Shown: positions 1-7,451 of the stretch, piece by piece
Layout of the letters: every line of letters begins with the position of its first letter
Position numbering within the stretch: position 1 is the first letter of the stretch
Origin: Polluticaenibacter yanchengensis
Lineage (GTDB): Bacteria > Bacteroidota > Bacteroidia > Chitinophagales > Chitinophagaceae
DNA length: 64,000 nt
NCBI GenBank assembly: GCA_027854065.1
Contig: JAQGEF010000021.1
Location: forward strand, 1 to 64,000
Direction of reading: 5' to 3'
Notes under the pieces: generated by a model
Told to the model about the DNA's origin: nothing
What the model saw: only the letters and a program-made list of their open reading frames with translations
Database searches by the model: none
Program-made: the position numbers and the translations under genes

Positions 1-165
1 AGCAATACCAGGATAAAACGCGATAATATTTTATACAATCCATTAACAGGATTAGTACAGACAGCTTTAGATATAAAAAAATATGTAAAATCAGTTTTTG
101 GTGCATCCAGTCCACAGTTCAAACAAGTAAGCAGCATTGAATTTACAGATGCAAAAGGCCGTTAA
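1..165 (+). CDS. C-terminal end of a hypothetical protein (cut by window edge)
   Basis: Frame 1 is open from the first base to a TAA at 163-165 and gives 54 residues ending in SSIEFTDAKGR. The segment is hydrophilic, with a run typical of an alpha-helical tail (TALDIKKYVKSVFG) followed by a short strand. The start lies outside the window. I have an impression of similar C-termini in uncharacterised Bacteroidota proteins, but no domain can be named. It is followed by a weak inverted repeat (CCGGGTA at 177-183 against TACCCGG at 212-218) and then the 21-bp minisatellite, so it is probably the last gene of its transcript. Confidence 0.55.
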   Translation, partial: SNTRIKRDNILYNPLTGLVQTALDIKKYVKSVFGASSPQFKQVSSIEFTDAKGR

Positions 166-280
166 CACCAGTCAGCCGGGTAGTTGAGTAATAGGTATAT
201 CCTCTAAAACCCAATACCCGGTTGAATAACTTCCGGATAGATGCCTCATAAGCTTAGCCATGTCAATATCAATACCACCT

Positions 281-486
281 GCTTTATAGAACTAGCAACC
301 CGCTTTATGGAACTCGTGACCCGCTTTATGGAATTAGCGACCCGCTTTATGGAACTTGCAACCCGCTTTATGGAACTCGCAACCCGCTTTATGGAATTAG
401 CAACCCGCTTTATGGAACTCGCAACCCGCTTTATGGAACTCACGACCCGCTTTATGGAATTAGCAACCCGCTCAATCCGGCTACCC
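281..486. repeat. 21-bp tandem minisatellite with 63-bp higher-order period
   Basis: Nine consecutive 21-bp units start GCTTTATGGAA at 281, 302, 323, 344, 365, 386, 407, 428 and 449, followed by a decayed tenth unit at 470. Because 21 is a multiple of three, two frames on opposite strands stay open: the plus strand gives a repeating ELATRFM heptad (reading frame 241-513) and the minus strand a repeating SSIKRVA heptad (246-443). Units starting at 323, 386 and 449 share an ATTAGC variant, so the array also has a three-unit (63-bp) period, which suggests growth by block duplication. I treat it as a non-coding minisatellite rather than a gene: no promoter is visible and the sequence outside the repeat is not protein-like. 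Confidence 0.85.
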
Positions 487-657
487 GCGTTTACCTTACC
501 TAAAATAACTTGACACCTTTCGAGATTAATTAGAAAAATTTGTGTCAGTTTTTTTACAACGAATGCAAGAATACAGGATATTTTCTTATTCCTGCTTTTT
601 CTTTTGAAGCCCGTAGCACACTATCGCAAAGAGTGTGTCAACGAAAAGATTTTATAA

Positions 658-1212
658 TCAGCTGGTTGCATTCGTTTTAACCCATTCTTTTTTCAACAGG
701 GAATAAATACATAAGTCAGCAAACCCGTCATTAAGCCATTCCGCCTCCCTTAAAATACCCTCCTTTTTAAAGTTTAATCTTACAGGGATGGCCTGGCTCC
801 TGTAATTATTCACAGCAGCTTTTATTTCAATCCTGTTTAATGATAACTCGTTAAACCCATAATCAATTAATCGCCGGCAGCATTTCGTAATAATGCCCTT
901 ACCCACAGCATGCTTATCCAGCCAGTAGCCAATAGCACCGGAACGGTTATAGAAATTTAAAAAATGTAAACCTATCCTGCCAACCGGTTTTTTATTAAAC
1001 AATATGACAAAGCTGATTTCCGTTTTATCATTGTAGAGCTGTTCACAATTTTTAAGGTATTTCCTGAGATTTTCTACAGACTGCATATTGCCTACCCAGG
1101 ATAAAAACTCAGATAAATGTTCCCTGTTAGAATCTATCACATCAAATAGCGGTACAGCAAACTTTTCAGCAGTGATCTCCATTTCAATATTTTCATCAAT
1201 CGTCCATTTCAT
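658..1212 (-). CDS. GNAT family N-acetyltransferase (RimJ/RimL/YdaF type)
   Basis: A 184-residue protein with the layout of the RimL-like GNAT branch. This branch transfers acetyl from acetyl-CoA to protein N-termini, amino groups or small molecules in the cytoplasm. The acetyl-CoA motif A is seen as GYWLDKHAVGKGIITKCC, a slightly altered form of the usual R/QxxGxG loop. The C-terminal motif runs from IEIKAAVNNYRSQAIP to the tail LCIYSLLKKEW. Length and architecture are normal. It is a single gene with the S9 peptidase on the same strand upstream and a terminator between them, so it probably has its own promoter; I do not see a clear one. The substrate cannot be predicted. Confidence 0.88.
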   Translation of the reverse strand: MKWTIDENIEMEITAEKFAVPLFDVIDSNREHLSEFLSWVGNMQSVENLRKYLKNCEQLYNDKTEISFVILFNKKPVGRIGLHFLNFYNRSGAIGYWLDKHAVGKGIITKCCRRLIDYGFNELSLNRIEIKAAVNNYRSQAIPVRLNFKKEGILREAEWLNDGFADLCIYSLLKKEWVKTNATS

Positions 1213-1291
1213 ATCTTAAAAATAGTAATAATAACCCAATAGAAACAAAACCGCAATGTTTTACCAATAATTACTTAAATGCCGCCAATAA

Positions 1292-1325
1292 AAAAGGGAT
1301 AACGGTTTTATTTGTTATCCCTTTT
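1292..1325 (-). terminator. Intrinsic terminator of the S9 peptidase gene
   Basis: A perfect 12-bp inverted repeat (AAAAGGGATAAC at 1292-1303, GTTATCCCTTTT at 1314-1325) with a 10-nt loop lies 16 nt past the stop at 1341. On the minus strand the stem is followed by a T run. Confidence 0.85.
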
Positions 1326-1340
1326 CATCAATACGTTTGT

Positions 1341-4298
1341 TTATTTTACTGCAGGTCCATCAACCAGTTCAAAACCCCAGGTTTTACCCTTATCTACAGC
1401 AGGAATTCCCTCGGTAATCCATTTCGCCGGTTTTTCACCCTTCAGTAACCAGTCGAAGAATTGTTGTTCCCTTATTTGGATATCTTTCCTGTTCTTGCGT
1501 TGAATTAAATTATGTTCTTCACCGTTATAATTCAGCATCCACACCTTTTGTCCCAAACGACGCATCGCGGTGTACATTTCAATACCCTGGTACCAAGGCA
1601 CAGCACCGTCATTATCGTTGTGCATAATTACCAATGGCGTTTTATTTTTAGGTAAGTGGAACAGCGGTGAGTTTTGTAAATACAAATCAGTTCTTTCCCA
1701 AAGATTATAACCGATACGGCTTTGCGTCTTTTCATACTGGAACTGGCGGTTTAAACCCGTAGCCCAGCGAATACCGCCATAAGCGCTCGTCATATTAGCC
1801 ACCGGGGCACCGGCCCATGCCGCTTTAAAGATATTCGTCATAGTAATCAGCTGGCAAACCTGGTAGCCACCCCAGCTCTGGCCCTGGATAGCCATATTTT
1901 TACCATCAATAAAACGACGTTTAGCAAGGTCCTGGGCAGCACTTACCACATATTCATAAGCATCCTTACCAGGATTGCCCTTTGTATAGTGAATATCAGG
2001 AGAGAATACGGCGTAACCACGGCTCACAAAAAACGAGATGTTCAGGCGGCTGGGAGTCGGTGCCGGAGCTATATAACTGTACAGGTCATCCGTATGTGTT
2101 TCATAGAAATACATGATAAGCGGGTATTTTTTAGTAGAATCGAAATTCTCAGGCAGGTACAAAATACCTGTACCCGGCTTACCCGTAAATGTTTTCCATT
2201 TGTATAACTGGGCAGTACCCCAGTTATAATTAGCCTGTTGCGGGTTAGTAGCAGATAACTGGTTAAAAGTATTTAGATCAGTCGACGCATATAAGTTTGG
2301 CGATTCCTCGTAAGTTTCTTTCACCAATACATAAGCATCAGCATTTTTAGCTTTCTGTAAATTCCGCAGGTTTCTTTTCTCCCAGTCCTGGTTAATAAAT
2401 TTCACAGCGTTATTGTTAATCACTGCAAAATTGTAACCCGCCTCTTTATTCACTTCATTAAACTGGCGGATAACGATGGTGTCAACGTTATTAATGTATT
2501 TCTTTTCGCTGTCCAAACGAACATAGTTATTCGTAATCTTATTTTTCCTGAACTGGAAAGATGCGGTAATGTTCACCGGTGCCGCTTTTGCAGTAGGGTC
2601 CACCTTCCAGATATCATACCGGTCGTAGATGTACACTGCTGCATCATCAGCGGCCCAACCCATAATGCCATAAGGGCGCGGATCGCTCGGGGTATCATTT
2701 TGCTCATCCGCCAAAGCAGTCAGTATTTTAGAACTGATGTTTTTAGTAACAGCACCATCGTATGCAAAATAATGCCTGGTTTTATAGTCGTACCATACCA
2801 GGAATTTACCCGATGGAGCACTGTACATAGGAGAAACAACACCGTTTAAGTTCTCAACTATTTTCTTACTGCTGTTAGCAGCAAGATTAATGGCATACAC
2901 ATCTTTAATCGTATTGCCCGTCCACTGGCTTTCAACCCGCTTGCCGTAGTCAGAAGCACCCATTAGCATATCACCATCACCTTCATTGGTTTGAAAAACA
3001 GTTGGTAACTGCTCACTCTCCAATTGTTTAAAACTGTTATTGCTGAAATCATAAACACTCAGGTAGTTCTTGTTCAGGTCCTGTTTCAAACGCTTCAGCT
3101 GCATAGGCTGCAGGTAGTCGTCATTATAATGCCATACGTCCAGCTTAACAAGATCGATCTCCACCAAAGAAGTATCCTTAGCAGCAGGAATAGGGGCTAC
3201 GCCAAAATATAAACGATTGCCGGATTTGCTAAAGTTGATCTGGCTGTGTTCGCTAACATTATAGTTTTTGGCTAAACCGTTAAAGGATTTGTCAATCAGT
3301 ACTTTAGCAGAATCATCACCCAGGTTGTACAGCCAGAGCTTGTAAAACTTTTGAAGGTCCTTCGGTTTGGATTCCTTCTCCGCAAAAAAAGCCACTTTTT
3401 TATTATTGTCATCAATTGTCAGCTGCTTGTAGTCATTACCGCCCCTCGCAATAGTATCTGTTTTAGATTTAGCAATATCATATAAAATAACAGACTGGTA
3501 ACTGTTGGAATCTTTAGGATGCTTACCAATATTAATAAGTACCAGGTTACCATCTTTAGATAAGGCATAGTCATTTACATTAGCCCATTTTACCTCTTGC
3601 TTCGTATCCAGGTGACGCAGGTACAATGTAATGGATTTCTTAGGAGCACCCGGTGCGTCCGCGTCATCTTCAGCGTCCAGCATAGCAGTCAGGTCTTCAG
3701 CGTCTTTACTTCTTTTCTTCTTACCCGGCTGGTTATTATTAAGCTCGTTAATTTCAAACTTTAAAGAATCAATAATTTTGCTTAGGCTGTCACTAATTTT
3801 AGCTGCTTCCTTATTTACAGGTTTCGACACCTCAGGCTTCGTTTCAATACCATAAGCCATCCAGTTACCGCCATCTTTTGCATAAGAAAAAGCTTTCAAT
3901 AAAGGTTTTTTAAAAACCTCATCCTTCCCCAGTTCTATGATCCCAAGGCTGTCTTTCGGCATATCGTCCGGCTTTTTCTTCTTTATTTTCGCGTCACGAG
4001 TTTGCTGGAAGCTCGGTTTAATATTAAAGATCACATATTTATTATCGTTAGTAATGGTTGCATTTTCACCCCTCTCAATTGTCTTCGTATAGCGCTTGTC
4101 AGTCGTCTGGATCACCAGAATATTATCGCCCTCCTGCGTATTAATGTTATAAACCACCCATTTCCCGTCATTACTGATCTTAGTAGCGCCAACCGTTTCC
4201 CATTGGTCATACACAGAATGATCTAAAGGCTTCTTTTGAGCATTAACAGCCCCCATCGAAACCAGAATTGAAGCAATTGAATAAAAGATTTTCTTCAT
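1341..4298 (-). CDS. Secreted S9 family peptidase (prolyl oligopeptidase / DPP-IV type)
   Basis: Peptidases of this family cleave short peptides, often after proline, and in Bacteroidota are usually periplasmic. I start at MKKIFYS (4298) because a typical signal peptide (MKKIFYSIASILVSMGAVNAQ) begins there; an in-frame ATG seven codons upstream would place charged and aromatic residues before it. The protein is then 985 residues: a long N-terminal beta-propeller-like region with an Asp/Glu-rich stretch near residues 190-215, then an alpha/beta hydrolase domain. The catalytic triad is visible: Ser about 808 in GQSWGGY, Asp about 897 in HNDNDGAVPW and His about 929 in GEEHNL, with the spacing usual for the family. 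It looks monocistronic, with its own terminator and a leader containing two palindromes. Exact specificity is not predictable. Confidence 0.93.
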   Translation of the reverse strand: MKKIFYSIASILVSMGAVNAQKKPLDHSVYDQWETVGATKISNDGKWVVYNINTQEGDNILVIQTTDKRYTKTIERGENATITNDNKYVIFNIKPSFQQTRDAKIKKKKPDDMPKDSLGIIELGKDEVFKKPLLKAFSYAKDGGNWMAYGIETKPEVSKPVNKEAAKISDSLSKIIDSLKFEINELNNNQPGKKKRSKDAEDLTAMLDAEDDADAPGAPKKSITLYLRHLDTKQEVKWANVNDYALSKDGNLVLINIGKHPKDSNSYQSVILYDIAKSKTDTIARGGNDYKQLTIDDNNKKVAFFAEKESKPKDLQKFYKLWLYNLGDDSAKVLIDKSFNGLAKNYNVSEHSQINFSKSGNRLYFGVAPIPAAKDTSLVEIDLVKLDVWHYNDDYLQPMQLKRLKQDLNKNYLSVYDFSNNSFKQLESEQLPTVFQTNEGDGDMLMGASDYGKRVESQWTGNTIKDVYAINLAANSSKKIVENLNGVVSPMYSAPSGKFLVWYDYKTRHYFAYDGAVTKNISSKILTALADEQNDTPSDPRPYGIMGWAADDAAVYIYDRYDIWKVDPTAKAAPVNITASFQFRKNKITNNYVRLDSEKKYINNVDTIVIRQFNEVNKEAGYNFAVINNNAVKFINQDWEKRNLRNLQKAKNADAYVLVKETYEESPNLYASTDLNTFNQLSATNPQQANYNWGTAQLYKWKTFTGKPGTGILYLPENFDSTKKYPLIMYFYETHTDDLYSYIAPAPTPSRLNISFFVSRGYAVFSPDIHYTKGNPGKDAYEYVVSAAQDLAKRRFIDGKNMAIQGQSWGGYQVCQLITMTNIFKAAWAGAPVANMTSAYGGIRWATGLNRQFQYEKTQSRIGYNLWERTDLYLQNSPLFHLPKNKTPLVIMHNDNDGAVPWYQGIEMYTAMRRLGQKVWMLNYNGEEHNLIQRKNRKDIQIREQQFFDWLLKGEKPAKWITEGIPAVDKGKTWGFELVDGPAVK

Positions 4299-4311
4299 GT
4301 AGTAAAAATTT

Positions 4312-4340
4312 ATATGCATATCCCTTAGAGATATGCATAT
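4312..4340. promoter_or_regulatory. Twin 10-bp palindromes in the S9 peptidase leader
   Basis: ATATGCATAT, itself a perfect palindrome, occurs at 4312-4321 and 4331-4340, separated by 9 bp. The pair can also fold into one 10-11 bp hairpin. It lies 14 nt upstream of the chosen start of the minus-strand peptidase gene. It could be an operator pair with 19-bp centre spacing or a 5'-UTR stem. Function is inferred only. Confidence 0.4.
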
Positions 4341-4785
4341 TTAATTGATGGATACTTTTAAATACCGGCATACAAACCAGATTCCAACATAGTTGGACGA
4401 TGATGCGGAGTATTTCCAGTTCCCTTGTTAATATTTCTTTAAAGATATAGTTTATTTGAATATGTTAGTCTTTGTCAGGTTCATTCAACAATCTTCTTTT
4501 TGGTATTTGGTTGCCCGCTGATTTGTTTCGCTGATGATCACAGATTTTTAAGATTTAGAAATATCAGAAACTTTGTTCTCTCTACATCATAGTCATTTTG
4601 ACGAGGTCAATTTGAAACTACTTGAAATAGATGTAAGCCGAGGAAAAATCCCTTTAAATTAGTAAGGATAGTTTTTCTCACTAAGTTCCAAAATGAGATG
4701 AGCTTTCTCTGCGCTGCTAATGACAGTTCAGTGAATTGAAGCAAACTGTCAAAAATACATACTTATTATGATATTTTAAATTTTG
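4341..4785. other. Intergenic region without a gene; degenerate repeat remnants
   Basis: No convincing reading frame. A stretch near 4521-4556 (GCTGATTTGTTTCGCTGATG, then CACAGATTTTTAAGATT) resembles the short motifs making up the large array at 54.9-56.7 kb. The stretch 4590-4730 starts with GTCATTTTGACGAGG and ends near CTAATGACAG, which looks like an old dispersed repeat. Both readings are tentative. Confidence 0.3.
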
Positions 4786-4793
4786 TACATTTG
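4786..4793 (+). promoter_or_regulatory. Candidate Bacteroidota -7 element (TACATTTG)
   Basis: A perfect TAnnTTTG match 31 nt before the ATG of the ParB-like/YwqK-repeat gene. The -33 element is weak, so this is only a candidate. Confidence 0.45.
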
Positions 4794-4824
4794 TATATCA
4801 GTATAATTTAATAGATCACTTGTT

Positions 4825-6273
4825 ATGAAGTTCTCAATTGATAATGGTACTAATATATGCTCAATAGGAATGAGTAATATAGGCAGTTACATAAGATTTA
4901 ATTACCCTTTAACCGTGGTTTGGGACGACTCAGCAGGTTCAATTGACAGATACTTTTGTTTACTGCCATATAACGAAGAGTATAGAAATACTATAAGAAG
5001 TAAAATCAATGAAAATTTAAATCAGGACTTTACAGGAAATATTAATGGTTTATATGAATTATTAAAGCCTTTATTGCCTATTTTTAAAAATGGAGATTAC
5101 TATCTTAGTTTTAGCTTAAATAAAGGAATGGCGTTTAAACCTTCTTACGATAGTCTGGACATTATTTTTGCTGAACGAACTACAGAAATATCCAAAATAG
5201 AATTGATCAAAAATGAACATCAATTCTTCTTAAAAGAGAATCAAGTCTCGAAAAAATATTATGATTCAAATCTTTTGGAATATTCTACAGAAGCGTTTTA
5301 TAATGGCAGAGGGTACCTTTTTGCTACTCAACCTTTAGATAATATTGACCAAAATAGAGTTAGATATTATGAAGAAAAAATAAGGAATGGAGAAAGACCT
5401 TTTGCCATCATTTTTAGTGCCAATTTACATTCAGAAGATCTGGAATCGTCTGATTATATTTTAGATGGACATCATAAACTATTAGCATATAAAATCCTGG
5501 GGATATATCCACCGGAAGCAGTCATTACTTACTTACCCAAGCTAGATGAAGTAGAATTTGATGCAGAGAAATTAAGTGAGGTACTTTATCCATGGCAGGT
5601 TGAACATATTCTTGAATATTGGGAAGGAAAAGACGAGTATATAGAACGAACATTAAAGAACCCAAACAGTAACCTGCACTCAATTATTAAAAATGGAAAT
5701 GTGTTTGATTATCATGAAAATGGCAAACTTAAACATAAAGCTTTTTATATAAATGACAAAGTAGATGGCGTTTCAATGCATTGGTATGATAATGGGCAAT
5801 TAAAATGTGAACATTACTACAAAAAAGGTATAAGAATAGGAACATGGAAAGACTATTATCCATCAGGAAAAATAAGTTTTGTTCAACCTTTTAATGATTA
5901 TGGAATGCCTAATGGAATAGTAGTTTCTTATTTCGAAAATGGTAATAAAAGGTTTGAGAGGGTATTAGAAAATGGTATAAATAAAGATGGTGTGTCCAGT
6001 AGAGATTGGTTCGAAAATGGTAGTATAGCAGGAGAAGTGACATATAGAAATCATCAAATAGTAGTTCGGAAAAACTGGAGCGGAGGCGGAGTACTTATTA
6101 ATCATGAAATATTTAATGAAGAAACCAGAAAGATGGATAGTATAGATATTAAGCCTAATGAAAAAAAATTACATAGCTTTAAGCAAGTGGAAATGTTGCA
6201 AACAATAAACAAATCTCAATATGTAAATAAAGAATCAGGATTTTGGATTAAAATAAGAAGTTGGTTCAGATAA
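4825..6273 (+). CDS. Orphan protein with ParB/sulfiredoxin-like motif plus YwqK (MORN_2-type) repeats
   Basis: A 482-residue cytoplasmic protein without signal peptide or membrane segment. Residues about 175-240 contain a pattern of the ParB/Srx superfamily: VRYYEEKIRNGERPF, then YILDGHHKLLAYKILG with the DGHH box at 214-217. In ParB/Srx proteins this box forms a nucleotide-phosphate pocket. Residues about 296-410 hold at least four short repeats (GKLKHKAFYIN, GQLKCEHYYKKG, GKISFVQPFND, GNKRFERVLENG), typical of the YwqK/MORN_2 family, some of which are called antitoxins. Residues 1-170 are not recognised. The gene is visibly more AT-rich than its neighbours and sits alone between repeat-rich intergenic stretches, so it may be acquired. 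The combination is the odd point. Whether it is an immunity protein, an enzyme or neither cannot be said. Confidence 0.7.
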   Translation: MKFSIDNGTNICSIGMSNIGSYIRFNYPLTVVWDDSAGSIDRYFCLLPYNEEYRNTIRSKINENLNQDFTGNINGLYELLKPLLPIFKNGDYYLSFSLNKGMAFKPSYDSLDIIFAERTTEISKIELIKNEHQFFLKENQVSKKYYDSNLLEYSTEAFYNGRGYLFATQPLDNIDQNRVRYYEEKIRNGERPFAIIFSANLHSEDLESSDYILDGHHKLLAYKILGIYPPEAVITYLPKLDEVEFDAEKLSEVLYPWQVEHILEYWEGKDEYIERTLKNPNSNLHSIIKNGNVFDYHENGKLKHKAFYINDKVDGVSMHWYDNGQLKCEHYYKKGIRIGTWKDYYPSGKISFVQPFNDYGMPNGIVVSYFENGNKRFERVLENGINKDGVSSRDWFENGSIAGEVTYRNHQIVVRKNWSGGGVLINHEIFNEETRKMDSIDIKPNEKKLHSFKQVEMLQTINKSQYVNKESGFWIKIRSWFR

Positions 6274-6344
6274 AAGTGAATAATCGGTCTAAACCATTGA
6301 GCTTGCTTTTTGACACACTTAGAGTAACAGTTTCAATATTGTCC

Positions 6345-6391
6345 AATAGTAGCAACCTGTTGAACGGAGCGTCGCCAATGTCGCCCAATCA
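6345..6391 (+). repeat. 47-bp dispersed repeat, copy 1
   Basis: Starts AATAGTAGCA (6345-6354) and ends in a 30-bp block at 6362-6391 (GAACGGAGCGTCGCCAATGT and on). The same 47-bp layout occurs inverted at 18270-18316: the first 10 bp are identical and the 30-bp block differs at one position. It starts 72 nt after the preceding stop codon, in that gene's direction. Confidence 0.8.
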
Positions 6392-6439
6392 TAGATATAC
6401 CGGTGACTCAATAAAAAAGAAAACAATAGTTAAAAGCTG

Positions 6440-7261
6440 TTATTGATTTCGACCGGTGGCTAATACCATATTATAGACGATATTCAGCAACTCCTTCTGG
6501 CGCTCAGAATTACCATGTTCCACTTCTATATTTAAGTAAGGCTTATTATTTTTTGCCGCCCATACGGATAGCGACCCGTCATCAATAGGCGTCGGGTGTT
6601 GAAGCACCACGTTCAGGTTTTGCTCCTTCAGGTAAATATAATATTCCAGTTCCGTAGTAATAATAAAATTGTCCGGCTCATTTTTGTCATTCACAAACAC
6701 ATTAATAGCTTCCCCGGCATATTTTCCTTCCGGTTTAAAGTCATGCACAGTTAGTAAACCCAGAGTCGTATTATTGTGCAATGCAATAATCACTTTAGCC
6801 TTAATGAAATGACTGTCAATCAAAAACCTGGATAGCTTGTTCACTTCGTTAAAAGCCGGCTTTGCAACAGCCGGTTCAGTAACAATTGTTTTTTGAATAC
6901 CCTGTTTAGAAAAAATGCGGTTAGGGTCAAACTTTACATTGAATTTATTTATTTTAAAATGCACTTCGCGGCTGGCCTTATTATCCAGGTAGATAAAGCT
7001 CACAGGTGGATTACCGGCTAAAAACTGCTGCGCCACATTCAGCGCCGTTTGTTCATTATGGTGCAGGTGTACCAGTAAAATACTATCGGCGGACATAGCA
7101 TTATACCCCGCAATATTAATGGTATCGTTCCCGATTTTAAACGCCGTTTGGAATTTCTCAGAATTAACAATTCTTTTTTCTGCAGATACAAAAAACAAAC
7201 CCGCTGTAAAAGCCAGTAATAATGAACTTTTCACCACAACAAACAATAGATTCCTCTTCAT
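6440..7261 (-). CDS. Putative secreted zinc carboxypeptidase/amidase-like protein (M14-like)
   Basis: A 273-residue protein with an N-terminal signal peptide or anchor (residues 1-27, MKRNLLFVVVKSSLLLAFTA). The order of conserved residues suggests the M14 / succinylglutamate desuccinylase fold: HHNE at 67-70 (HxxE zinc ligands), FDPNRIF at 111-117 (like the NR substrate-binding pair), ALHNN at 161-165 (third zinc ligand, His162) and NIEVEHG at 244-250 (possible catalytic Glu). That would make it a periplasmic hydrolase of amide or peptide bonds, perhaps acting on peptidoglycan. I infer this from motif order only; overall similarity to named M14 peptidases is low. It is convergent with the preceding gene, and its start faces sucA. 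Confidence 0.6.
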   Translation of the reverse strand: MKRNLLFVVVKSSLLLAFTAGLFFVSAEKRIVNSEKFQTAFKIGNDTINIAGYNAMSADSILLVHLHHNEQTALNVAQQFLAGNPPVSFIYLDNKASREVHFKINKFNVKFDPNRIFSKQGIQKTIVTEPAVAKPAFNEVNKLSRFLIDSHFIKAKVIIALHNNTTLGLLTVHDFKPEGKYAGEAINVFVNDKNEPDNFIITTELEYYIYLKEQNLNVVLQHPTPIDDGSLSVWAAKNNKPYLNIEVEHGNSERQKELLNIVYNMVLATGRNQ

Positions 7262-7392
7262 TCCAACCGTATTTTATAAAAAAGTTAGCATCTTTTTGCA
7301 AATAAATGTTTTTATTCACCAATCGTTAAAACCTGTTTATAAATATAAATATTTTTAAGTAAATACTTCATTTTAAAACGGAATTTAAGGAT

Positions 7393-7400
7393 TACATTTG
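7393..7400 (+). promoter_or_regulatory. Candidate sucA promoter (-7 TACATTTG)
   Basis: A perfect TAnnTTTG 51 nt before the sucA ATG, with a TTTT at 7371-7374 at the right distance (18 nt) for a degenerate -33 TTTG. Confidence 0.55.
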
Positions 7401-7451
7401 CCATCCAAATTAAAATTTGCCAATCAGTATAAAAGTAACTGATCATTTATC

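Noticed and set aside
241..513. A 90-residue plus-strand protein and a 65-residue minus-strand protein
   Set aside because: Both frames are open only because the minisatellite unit is 21 bp; sequence outside the repeat is not protein-like and no promoter is visible.
1312..1503. Small plus-strand frames over the S9 peptidase, sucA, acn, acnB, icd and SusC genes
   Set aside because: All are shadows of well-identified genes in other frames.
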